From NCBI GenBank assembly GCA_963974445.1, contig CAXBDI010000123.1:1-11074 (forward strand): a stretch of DNA of 11,074 nt. The letters run 5' to 3'. Numbering within the stretch: position 1 is the first letter of the stretch; each line of letters opens with the position of its first letter. A program made the translations under genes and the position numbers. The DNA comes from JACKII01 sp963974445. GTDB lineage: Bacteria; Pseudomonadota; Alphaproteobacteria; Bin95. Under the pieces are notes generated by a model that saw nothing but the letters and a program-made list of their open reading frames with translations, was not told the origin of the DNA and did no database searches. This document shows, piece by piece, positions 1 through 6,763 of this stretch.

Positions 1-22
1 ACGGCGCTTGCATTGATAACCT

Positions 23-43
23 GTATGCCGAGTGTCGGCATAC
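23..43. promoter_or_regulatory. Perfect 9-bp inverted repeat upstream of the binding-protein gene
   Basis: The arms GTATGCCGA (23-31) and TCGGCATAC (35-43) are exact reverse complements around a 3-nt centre (32-34). The repeat ends 24 nt before the start codon at 68. No T-run follows it, so it is not a typical intrinsic terminator. It could be an operator for a dimeric regulator or a hairpin in the 5' leader. The regulator is not identifiable from this window. Confidence 0.55.
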
Positions 44-67
44 CAATCGCTTAACGGAGGGTCAGAG

Positions 68-1651
68 ATGCGCTTGCTATCGACCTTGGCCAAAGGCATC
101 GCTATCGCAGCGGTCGCTACGGCCATGCTTGCCTCGGCGAACGCCGAGAAGGTGTTGCGGATTGTTCCCCACGCCGATCTGAAGAACGTGGACCCGATCT
201 GGACCACAGCCTACATCACCCGTAACCATGGCTATATGGTCTACGACACGCTGTTCGCGGTCGATGAGAAGGGCGATGTGCAACCGCAGATGGTCGGCGA
301 CTACTCGCTGAGCGATGACAAGCTCACCTGGACCTTCACCCTGCGCGACGGTCTGGCATGGCACGACGGCTCGCCGGTGACGACCGCCGACATCATCCCG
401 TCGATCCAACGCTGGGGCAAGCGCGACGGCGCTGGCCAGAAGCTGATGGATTTCACCGAAAAAATGAACGCGGTGGACGACAAGACCTTCACGCTGAAGC
501 TGAAGGAGCCGTATGGCTTCGTGCTGGATTCGCTGGGCAAGATCAGTTCCAACACGCCCTTCATGATGATGAAGAAGCACGCGGAAACCGACGCCTTCAC
601 CCAGGTGACGGAAATCATCGGCTCCGGCCCGTTCAAGTTCGTGCAGGACGAATGGGTCCCGGGCTCCAAGGTCGTCTACGTCAAGAACGAAGACTATGTA
701 CCGCGGGACGAACCGGCCTCGGGCGCAGCTGGCGGTAAGGTCGTGAAAGTCGACCGCGTCGAGTGGATTTACATTCCCGATCCCGCCACCACCATGAACG
801 CACTGTCGAATGGCGAAGTGGATTTGTGGGAAACACCGACGCCGGACATGCTGCCGCTGCTTCGCGCCAATGAAAACATCGAAGTCGCGGTGATCGATCC
901 GTTGGGCACCCAAGGCTGGTTGCGGATGAACCATTTGTACCCGCCCTTCGATAATCCGAAGGTTCGCCAGGCCGTGCAGATGGCGGTAAACCAGGAAATC
1001 TATATGCAAGCCCTGGTCGGCGACCCGGAATTCTACCGGACCTGCAAGGCGTTCTACATGTGCGGCTCACCGAACGAGTCGACCGCCGGCGACAAAGGCT
1101 ACCTCGAAGGCAACATGACGAAAGCCAGAGAAATGCTGAAGGAAGCCGGCGCGGTCGGCGCCAAGGTCGTCCTCATGCAATCGACCGACATTCCGCTTCT
1201 GAACAACGCGGCGCTGGTAACGGCACAGATGCTGCGCGACCTGGGTTTCGACGTTGAAATGCAGGCGATGGACTGGTCGACGTTGACATCGCGCCGGGCC
1301 ATGAAAGAGGCACCGGAGGACGGTGGTTGGAACATCTTCCACACCTACGCAACAGGTGCGGATGCGCAGTCGCCGGTGACGCATATCGGCACCTCCGGCG
1401 GCGGTGTCGAGCGGGCCTGGTTCGGTTGGCCGACCGACGCCAAGATAGAGGAGTTGCGCGACGCCTTCGCCCGCGCGTCTGACCCGGAGAAGAAGAAAGC
1501 AATCATCGAGGAATTGCAGGCGCGCCTGTTCGAAGTCGTGCCCTTCGTGAACTACGGCCAGTGGTTCCAGCCGATGGCATGGCGCAAGGGCCTGACCGGC
1601 GTGCTGGTCTCGCCGGTGCCGTTCTTCTGGAACATCGACCTGCCGGAGTAG
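68..1651 (+). CDS. ABC transporter periplasmic substrate-binding protein, family 5 (peptide/nickel type)
   Basis: This is the extracytoplasmic solute receptor of a Dpp/Opp-type ABC importer. It delivers ligand to the two permeases encoded just downstream. I chose the ATG at 68 because GGAGG at 56-60 sits at good spacing and the product (527 aa) then begins with a clean signal peptide: basic MRLL start, hydrophobic residues 10-22, likely cleavage after Ala26 (ANA|EK). The open frame could extend to a GTG at 32, but that codon lies in the loop of the inverted repeat and would spoil the signal peptide. Family 5 hallmarks include an early 'LKNVDP' segment, 'TFTLRDGLAWHDGSPVT' near residues 95-111, and a late 'AQMLRDLGFDVEMQAMDW' stretch. 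Two cysteines 6 residues apart (TCKAFYMC) could form a disulfide. The family binds peptides, opines, glycosides, nickel and amino acid derivatives, so the ligand cannot be read from sequence. Its neighbours suggest an amino acid derivative. Confidence 0.93.
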   Translation: MRLLSTLAKGIAIAAVATAMLASANAEKVLRIVPHADLKNVDPIWTTAYITRNHGYMVYDTLFAVDEKGDVQPQMVGDYSLSDDKLTWTFTLRDGLAWHDGSPVTTADIIPSIQRWGKRDGAGQKLMDFTEKMNAVDDKTFTLKLKEPYGFVLDSLGKISSNTPFMMMKKHAETDAFTQVTEIIGSGPFKFVQDEWVPGSKVVYVKNEDYVPRDEPASGAAGGKVVKVDRVEWIYIPDPATTMNALSNGEVDLWETPTPDMLPLLRANENIEVAVIDPLGTQGWLRMNHLYPPFDNPKVRQAVQMAVNQEIYMQALVGDPEFYRTCKAFYMCGSPNESTAGDKGYLEGNMTKAREMLKEAGAVGAKVVLMQSTDIPLLNNAALVTAQMLRDLGFDVEMQAMDWSTLTSRRAMKEAPEDGGWNIFHTYATGADAQSPVTHIGTSGGGVERAWFGWPTDAKIEELRDAFARASDPEKKKAIIEELQARLFEVVPFVNYGQWFQPMAWRKGLTGVLVSPVPFFWNIDLPE

Positions 1652-1746
1652 GGTTCCGGCAGGACTCCAAATGCAAAGCATCGGCGGGAAACCGCCGGCG
1701 CCTATCTTCACCATTCCCTATCCCGGGCTCTGCCCGAGATAGGGAA
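1641..1746 (+). promoter_or_regulatory. Three consecutive hairpins between binding-protein and permease genes
   Basis: The first hairpin has arms TGCCGGA (1641-1647) and TCCGGCA (1655-1661) and spans the stop codon. The second has arms CGGCGG (1682-1687) and CCGCCG (1692-1697) around a GAAA loop, a GNRA-type tetraloop. The third is long: TTCCCTATC (1714-1722) pairs with GATAGGGAA (1738-1746), then after one C/A mismatch CGGGC (1724-1728) pairs with GCCCG (1732-1736) around a TCT loop. None is followed by a T-run. Such structures after the first gene of an importer operon often protect the upstream mRNA or weaken downstream expression, which would give more binding protein than permease. That role is inferred here. 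Confidence 0.6.
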
Positions 1747-1781
1747 AGCGACTAACGGACCTGCCACACAAGGCGAAGTGC

Positions 1782-2723
1782 ATGTACGCCTATATTGTCC
1801 GCCGCATTTTAGCGACTATTCCCGTCATGGCCGTGGTCGCGATCTTCGTTTTCCTGCTGCTCTACCTCACGCCCGGCGACCCGGCCGTGGTGATCGCCGG
1901 CGACTATGCCCGGCCTGAAGATATCGAGCGAATTCGCGAGCAATTGGGTTTGAACAGGCCGCTCTACATCCAGTTCTTTACCTGGGTCGGCAACATTTTC
2001 TCAGGCGACCTCGGCACCTCTATATTCTCGAACCTGCCGGTGTCTAAGCTGATCGGCCAACGGCTGGAGCCGACGCTGGCGCTGGCAATCGCCACCACGA
2101 TCTTCGCTATCGTCGTCGCCGTACCGATGGGCGTGCTGGCCGCCTGGAAGGCGCACACCTGGGTCGACCGGCTGGTGATGATCTTCGCGGTGATGGGGTT
2201 TTCCGTGCCGGTGTTCGTCATCGGTTATATCCTGATGTGGATCTTCTCGCTGAATCTCGGCTGGTTCCCGGTGCAGGGCTACAAGCCGATCAGCGAGGGC
2301 CTCGGCCCGTTCTTCGCCTCCATCGCCTTGCCGACATTGGCGCTCGGCCTCGTCTATATCGCGCTGATCGCCCGTATGACGCGTGCCAGTGTAATGGAGG
2401 TGCTGACCGAGGATTATATCCGCACCGCCCGCGCCAAAGGCGCCTCGAACCGCACGCTGTTGATGACGCATGCGCTGAAGAACGCCTCGGTCCCCATCGT
2501 CACGATCATCGGCGTCGGCGTAGCGTTGCTGATCGGCGGCGTGGTGGTGACGGAGAGCGTCTTCAACATCCCCGGTCTCGGCCGCCTGACCATCGACGCC
2601 GTCCTGCGGCGCGACTATCCAGTCATCCAAGGCGTGATCCTGATCTTCAGTGGCATCTATGTGCTGGTGAACCTGCTGATCGACCTTTCCTATACGATCC
2701 TGGACCCGAGGATTCGCTACTGA
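1782..2723 (+). CDS. ABC transporter permease, DppB/OppB family
   Basis: This is an inner-membrane subunit of the peptide/nickel-type importer, 313 aa, the normal length for DppB. It starts with the typical MYAYIVRRIL N-terminus, a first membrane segment at about residues 9-29 and the family motif LTPGDP at 29-34. GDLGTSI (75-81) is also characteristic. Further membrane segments lie near 99-121, 131-156, 178-198, 235-258 and 282-304. The cytoplasmic EAA loop that contacts the ATPase is visible at about 211-235 (DYIRTARAKGASN). The start is supported by a purine-rich AAGGCGAA stretch upstream. The stop codon overlaps the start of the next permease by one base (TGATG), so the two are probably translationally coupled. 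Confidence 0.95.
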   Translation: MYAYIVRRILATIPVMAVVAIFVFLLLYLTPGDPAVVIAGDYARPEDIERIREQLGLNRPLYIQFFTWVGNIFSGDLGTSIFSNLPVSKLIGQRLEPTLALAIATTIFAIVVAVPMGVLAAWKAHTWVDRLVMIFAVMGFSVPVFVIGYILMWIFSLNLGWFPVQGYKPISEGLGPFFASIALPTLALGLVYIALIARMTRASVMEVLTEDYIRTARAKGASNRTLLMTHALKNASVPIVTIIGVGVALLIGGVVVTESVFNIPGLGRLTIDAVLRRDYPVIQGVILIFSGIYVLVNLLIDLSYTILDPRIRY

Positions 2724-3631
2724 TGACGGCTGTTACCGAAAGCGCCGCCGCAATCGGCCTGCCACAGCGCGCCTCGTTCGCCAAGCGCACCGGGCGGCTG
2801 ATCCGCCGCCATCCAACCGCGGTGGCGGGCTTCGTCATCCTGGTCATCATGAGCCTGCTGTCGATATTCGCCTATTGGATCACGCCGGACCCATTGCGGA
2901 TCACACCGATTGTGCGCCTGAAGCCACCGGGTTTTGACAGCCCGTTTGGCAGCGTCGGGCCGTTCGGCACCGATTTCCTGGGCCGCGACCTCTTCGCCCG
3001 CGTCATCCATGGCGGCCAGATATCGTTGGTCGTCGGTCTGTCGGTCGCTGCGGTGGCGACAATCGCCGGCCTGGTGATCGGCTTGATGGCGGGCTACATT
3101 CGCTGGCTCGACGCCATCGTCATGCGCATCATGGACGGCCTGATGGCGATCCCCGGCATTCTGGTCGCCATCGCGCTGGTCGCGCTGGCCGGTGCGTCGA
3201 TTACCAACGTCATCATCGCCATCACCATACCGGAGGTGCCACGGGTCGTGCGCCTGGTGCGGGCCGTCGTCCTCACCATCCGCGAGCAGCCCTATATCGA
3301 GGCGGCGGTGGTCTCCGGCGTCAGCCTGCCCCGGATCATGGCGAAGCACCTGCTGCCGAATGCGGTTGCCCCGCTGATCGTGCAGGCGACCTACGTCTTT
3401 GCCAGCGCTGTGGTGTTCGAGGCGATCCTCAGCTTCCTGGGCGCGGGCACACCTCCGGAAATTCCGAGCTGGGGCAATATCATGGCGGAGGGCCGAACCT
3501 ACTTCCTGATCGCGCCCTGGATCATCTTCTTCCCCGGGGCCTTCCTGGCGGTAACGGTGCTGGCGGTGAATGTGCTGGGCGACGGCCTGCGCGACAGCCT
3601 CGACCCGCGCATAGCAAAGCGGATGCGGTAG
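2723..3631 (+). CDS. ABC transporter permease, DppC/OppC family
   Basis: This is the second inner-membrane subunit of the importer, 302 aa. The reading frame is open much further upstream, but the real start is the ATG at 2723, which overlaps the TGA of dppB-like in the arrangement TGATG and gives a standard-length protein. A cytoplasmic N-terminus with RRHP (28-31) precedes membrane segment 1 (33-51). The DppC hallmark GTDFLGRD is at 82-89, followed by the RVIHGGQISL helix start. The EAA loop for ATPase docking is at about 188-213 (YIEAAVVSGVSLPRI...HLLPN). The C-terminus LDPR is typical of the family. No DppD/DppF-like ATPase follows. The next gene is an enzyme, so the ATPase must be encoded upstream of the window or elsewhere. 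Confidence 0.95.
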   Translation: MTAVTESAAAIGLPQRASFAKRTGRLIRRHPTAVAGFVILVIMSLLSIFAYWITPDPLRITPIVRLKPPGFDSPFGSVGPFGTDFLGRDLFARVIHGGQISLVVGLSVAAVATIAGLVIGLMAGYIRWLDAIVMRIMDGLMAIPGILVAIALVALAGASITNVIIAITIPEVPRVVRLVRAVVLTIREQPYIEAAVVSGVSLPRIMAKHLLPNAVAPLIVQATYVFASAVVFEAILSFLGAGTPPEIPSWGNIMAEGRTYFLIAPWIIFFPGAFLAVTVLAVNVLGDGLRDSLDPRIAKRMR

Positions 3632-3634
3632 GCG

Positions 3635-4765
3635 ATGAGCGACGTGGCACCGCTGGCCTTGAGCGCCGCTGGCTATGCTGCGGTGCGCAACCGGTTTCTC
3701 GAAAACAGGGCAATCGCTGCGCCAGCACACATGCAGCCGGCTGATTTTGCGAGGGCGGCAAACGCGATCCAAGGCTGGCCTGGCTACGCCACCACGCCCT
3801 TGCGCGACCTGGAGTGGGCGGCCAAGGCAGCCGGTATCGCGTCGGTCAGCTACAAGGACGAGGCCAGCCGCTTCGGCCTGCAAAGCTTCAAGGCGCTGGG
3901 TGGCGCTTACGCCGTCGGGCTACAAGCCGGGGCGTGGCGCGCCGCCGGCAAAGACATTGGCGACCTGACGGTCTGCTGTGCCTCCGATGGCAACCATGGC
4001 CGCTCCGTCGCCTGGGGCGCGCAACGCTTTGGCTGCAAGGCGGTGGTCTATGTGCCGGCGGTCATGGCGGCCGCGCGCCGCGCCGCGATTGAGGGCTTCG
4101 GCGCGGAAACCGTCACCGTCTCCGGCTACGACGAGGGCCTGCGTGAAGCAGCGAGGCAGGCGGAAGATAACGGCTGGATCGTCGTCTCCGACACCTCGTA
4201 TCCCGGCTATGAGGACATTCCGCAGGACGTCATGTGCGGCTACGGCCTCATCGTAGAGGAAGCGGCGGCCCAATGGCTGCACCCGCCCACCCATATCGTA
4301 CTGCAAGCCGGCGTCGGCGGCATGGCGGCGGCGCTCGCCCTCCGGTTCGAGCAGCTAGGCCACCGCCCGACCCTGATCCTGGCCGAGGCCAAGGGCGCCG
4401 CCTGCTGGCACCGCAGCATCTCCGCCGGCGAGTGGCAGGCGGTCAAGAGCGTCGGCACCATTCAGGCCGGCCTTGACTGCGGCGAGCCATCAACCCTGGC
4501 GTGGGAGATGCTGCGGCACCGGGTTCACGCCTCGGTGTGGATCGACGACGCACGCGCCGCCGACACCATGCGGGCGCTCGCCAACGGCACGCCCGCCATC
4601 GCCGCCGGCGAGAGCGCGGTTGCGGGCCTCGCCGCCCTGCTGGCCGCCAGCAAGTCAAACGCCGGGCGAGAGATACTGGGATTGGACGGCGCGTCCCGCG
4701 TGTTCATCCTCGGCAGTGAGGGGCCGACGGACCCGGAGGGATATGCCCGCATCGTCGGCGGTTGA
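3635..4765 (+). CDS. dpaL: 2,3-diaminopropionate ammonia-lyase family PLP enzyme (fold type II)
   Basis: This enzyme probably converts 2,3-diaminopropionate to pyruvate and two ammonia by PLP-dependent elimination in the cytoplasm. It is 376 aa, slightly shorter than E. coli YgeX (about 398). The signature SYKDEASRFGLQSFKALGG (72-90) carries the likely PLP lysine, Lys86. SDGNHGR (117-123) and DTSYPGYEDIP (186-196) follow. Asp118 and Asp186 align with the two E. coli catalytic aspartates (recalled as Asp120 and Asp189) that serve the D- and L-isomers, so action on both isomers is plausible. QAGVGGMAAAL, near residue 226, is the glycine-rich phosphate-binding loop, and SEGPTDPEGY closes the protein. 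The gene begins 3 nt after the dppC-like stop and clearly belongs to the transporter operon, suggesting that the imported compound is or becomes its substrate. Other related beta-eliminating ammonia-lyases are possible alternatives. Confidence 0.85.
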   Translation: MSDVAPLALSAAGYAAVRNRFLENRAIAAPAHMQPADFARAANAIQGWPGYATTPLRDLEWAAKAAGIASVSYKDEASRFGLQSFKALGGAYAVGLQAGAWRAAGKDIGDLTVCCASDGNHGRSVAWGAQRFGCKAVVYVPAVMAAARRAAIEGFGAETVTVSGYDEGLREAARQAEDNGWIVVSDTSYPGYEDIPQDVMCGYGLIVEEAAAQWLHPPTHIVLQAGVGGMAAALALRFEQLGHRPTLILAEAKGAACWHRSISAGEWQAVKSVGTIQAGLDCGEPSTLAWEMLRHRVHASVWIDDARAADTMRALANGTPAIAAGESAVAGLAALLAASKSNAGREILGLDGASRVFILGSEGPTDPEGYARIVGG

Positions 4766-4774
4766 GTAGCCTCC

Positions 4775-5524
4775 CTACCTCTTCACACCCACCACCACGT
4801 CGTAATAGATATCGCTGCCGTCCGAGCTTTTGCGGTGGAAGTGCGAGCCGCGGTATTTCTGGTCCAGCCGGCCGTCGGCGACTTTGTTCTCGACCCAGGC
4901 GCAGAGTTCGATGCATTCCGGGTCCGGATCGTTCGGCTTCACGTGAAAGATGAACCAGCCGCCGCGGGTCAGCAGGTCAAAGCTTTGCTCGAATCCGGCC
5001 AGCGGGATGTGGTTGCCCCAGCCAGTGGCGGACGCCATCGCGACGACGTTGAGCTCCGCCGCATACAGCGCCGCCTCTCCCGCCGGTGAGAGGTCGGTCA
5101 GGTCGTCAATGTGATAGGCGTCGTAGAGGCCGGCACGGTCGCGCTGCGCCGCCTGCGCCGCCTCCGGGCAGATGTCGATGGCCTCCAGGTGCGGAATGCC
5201 CAGCTTGTAACGAAGCTCGTGGCCGAACGCGCCGCTGCCCGCCCCCAATTCCAATGCCCGCAGGGAAGCGCGCTCGACGCCCGCTTCGCTCCAAACCTTG
5301 TCGATGGCCGCCGACATCTCCGTCGGCGTGCGGCAGACCAGGTTGTGGTAGAGCGCGATGTCGTAGAGCCATGGCACCCGGTAGAGCGTCGCGTAATCGT
5401 GGATGTTGAAGCGCTGGCGAGCGCCATCGACCGTCGCCCGGAAGAACTCATCCGACTGGCGGTTGCTCTCCGGCGCGTCGTATTCGACGTCATACAGCTT
5501 CGGGATGTAGTCGTAGTCTGACAT
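4775..5524 (-). CDS. Class I SAM-dependent methyltransferase, substrate unknown
   Basis: A 249-aa protein with a Rossmann-type SAM-binding core. Motif I is LELGAGSGAFG (91-101). An acidic residue follows at the end of strand 2 (LEAIDICPEA, about 113-122). A motif like 'DLLTRGGWFIFHVKP' lies later in the core. The 90-residue N-terminal part (many Tyr, Asp and Phe; 'YDIALYHNLV') may form a substrate lid. I do not recognise the specific family. The ATG at 5524 gives MSDYDYIPKLYDVEYD. An in-frame ATG at 5575 would add 17 unremarkable residues, and neither start has a clear Shine-Dalgarno. The gene is convergent with dpaL (9 nt between stops) and divergent from the D-TA/DSD-like gene. Methylation of an amino acid derivative is possible but cannot be claimed from sequence. 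Confidence 0.85.
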   Translation of the reverse strand: MSDYDYIPKLYDVEYDAPESNRQSDEFFRATVDGARQRFNIHDYATLYRVPWLYDIALYHNLVCRTPTEMSAAIDKVWSEAGVERASLRALELGAGSGAFGHELRYKLGIPHLEAIDICPEAAQAAQRDRAGLYDAYHIDDLTDLSPAGEAALYAAELNVVAMASATGWGNHIPLAGFEQSFDLLTRGGWFIFHVKPNDPDPECIELCAWVENKVADGRLDQKYRGSHFHRKSSDGSDIYYDVVVGVKR

Positions 5525-5605
5525 AGAGGCTTTGCTTCGCTGCGGGTCGGTTGTCTGCGGTTCCGATACGATCATGCAACCGCGGCGTCGAGCGCAAAAA
5601 CCGGC

Positions 5606-5634
5606 TCGATACAGCGGCATATCGCTTGTATAGT
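5606..5634 (+). promoter_or_regulatory. Putative sigma70-type promoter with dyad, upstream of the D-TA/DSD-like operon
   Basis: TCGATA (5606-5611, 4 of 6 to the -35 consensus) and TATAGT (5629-5634, 5 of 6 to the -10 consensus) are separated by exactly 17 nt. This places the transcription start near 5641, about 64 nt before the ATG at 5705. An imperfect dyad, ATACAGCG (5609-5616) against CGCTTGTAT (5623-5631, one bulged base), covers the spacer and overlaps both hexamers, as an operator would. It lies in the 180-bp region shared with the divergent methyltransferase gene. Confidence 0.45.
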
Positions 5635-5704
5635 CGCGGGATACGCAAGCCGTAGCGCCGCTGCCCGCTTTTGTGATCCAATTTCTCTTACGAACGAGAA
5701 CCCC

Positions 5705-6763
5705 ATGCGGATTGATGCCATCGAAACCCCCGCAGTCCTGATCGATTTGCCTCAGGTCGAGGTCAACCTGATGCGGTTTCAGAACTATTGCAACGCGCAT
5801 GGTCTGGCCGCCCGCCCGCACATCAAAACGCACAAACTGCCGGACTTCGCGCACCGGCAGGTCGAACTCGGCGCAAAAGGCATCACATGCCAGAAAATCG
5901 GCGAGGCGGAGGTGATGGTCGCCTCCGGCATTCAAAACGTGCTGTTGACCTACAACATCCTGGGCGCGTCCAAGCTGGCGCGGCTGAAGACGCTGGCGGC
6001 GCACTGCCGGCTGTCAGTAGTGGCCGATAACGAAACGGTGTTGCGCGGCCTCTCCGAAGCTTTCGCAGGCGGCCCGCCGTTGACCGTGCTGGTCGAGTGC
6101 GATTCCGGCGGCGGACGCTGCGGCGTGCAAACGCCTGCCGATGCAGTCAAGCTCGCTCAAAAGATCGAGCAAGCACCCGGCCTGCATTTCGGCGGCCTGA
6201 TGACCTACCCGCCGAAGGGTCGGATCGAGGTTGTGCGTGACTGGCTCGGCGACGCCATGCAAGCCTTCCAGCGCGCCGGCATCGCCTGTGAAGTCGTCTC
6301 CAGCGGCGGCACGCCGGACATCTGGCGGGCGCATGAGGTATCCGCCGCGACCGAGCATCGGGCCGGCACCTACATCTACAACGACCGCTCGCTGGTGCAT
6401 GTCGGCACCTGTACCTGGGAGGATTGCGCGCTGGACGTGCTGACCACCGTCGTCAGCCGCCCGACCGACACGCGGGCCGTGCTTGACGCGGGCTCCAAGG
6501 CGCTGTCCAGCGACCTGCTGGGGCTGGAGGGCCACGGCCATATCCGCGAGTATCCGGGCGCGATCATCCGCTCGCTGAGTGAGGAGCACGCGGTGGTCGA
6601 TCTCTCCGCCTGCACCGGCGCCAAACCGGCAGTGGGCGAGTTGGTGCGGGTCGTGCCCAACCATGCCTGCGTCGTCTCCAACCTGTTCAACACGGTGCAC
6701 GGCGTCACGGACAGTCACGTGGAGCGGGTCTTCACCGTCGAAGCCAGAGGATTGATGCAATGA
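5705..6763 (+). CDS. PLP enzyme of the D-threonine aldolase / D-serine dehydratase family (fold type III)
   Basis: A 352-aa alanine-racemase-fold enzyme with the DSD1/D-TA C-terminal metal domain. The PLP-binding motif RPHIKTHK is at 37-44, with Lys41 the probable Schiff-base lysine. Family blocks follow: VECDSGGGRCGV, SSGGTPD, GTYIYNDRS and VLDAGSKALSSD. The metal motif PNHAC has His320 and Cys322. As I recall, characterised D-serine dehydratases and D-threo-3-hydroxyaspartate dehydratase use a His-X-Cys pair, while Alcaligenes D-threonine aldolase uses His-X-Asp. That mildly favours a dehydratase or hydroxyaspartate-type reaction over a classical D-threonine aldolase. The substrate should be a beta-hydroxy D-amino acid. 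The upstream Shine-Dalgarno is weak (GAGAA). The stop codon overlaps the ATG of the D-carbamoylase gene by 4 bases (ATGA), so the two are made together. Confidence 0.88.
   Translation: MRIDAIETPAVLIDLPQVEVNLMRFQNYCNAHGLAARPHIKTHKLPDFAHRQVELGAKGITCQKIGEAEVMVASGIQNVLLTYNILGASKLARLKTLAAHCRLSVVADNETVLRGLSEAFAGGPPLTVLVECDSGGGRCGVQTPADAVKLAQKIEQAPGLHFGGLMTYPPKGRIEVVRDWLGDAMQAFQRAGIACEVVSSGGTPDIWRAHEVSAATEHRAGTYIYNDRSLVHVGTCTWEDCALDVLTTVVSRPTDTRAVLDAGSKALSSDLLGLEGHGHIREYPGAIIRSLSEEHAVVDLSACTGAKPAVGELVRVVPNHACVVSNLFNTVHGVTDSHVERVFTVEARGLMQ

Noticed and set aside
32..67. GTG start at 32 adding 12 residues to the binding protein
   Set aside because: It lies in the loop of the perfect inverted repeat, lacks a ribosome binding site and would put a polar stretch before the signal peptide. 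The ATG at 68 has GGAGG upstream.
77..1009. Minus-strand open frame (310 codons) within the binding-protein gene
   Set aside because: It shows no family motifs, and its composition is typical of an antisense shadow.
2717..3883. Long minus-strand open frame (388 codons) opposite the dppC-like gene
   Set aside because: It is rich in His, Arg, Gln and Asp and covers two well-supported genes on the other strand. It is a shadow caused by GC-rich third positions.
4766..4778. GTAG...CTAC stem between dpaL and the methyltransferase as a terminator
   Set aside because: Only 4 bp, no T-run.
3635..6763. Beta-hydroxyaspartate cycle (BhcB/BhcC-like pairing of fold II and fold III PLP enzymes)
   Set aside because: The fold II enzyme matches DpaL rather than the serine/threonine-dehydratase-like BhcB, and no aminotransferase or iminosuccinate reductase gene is present in the window.
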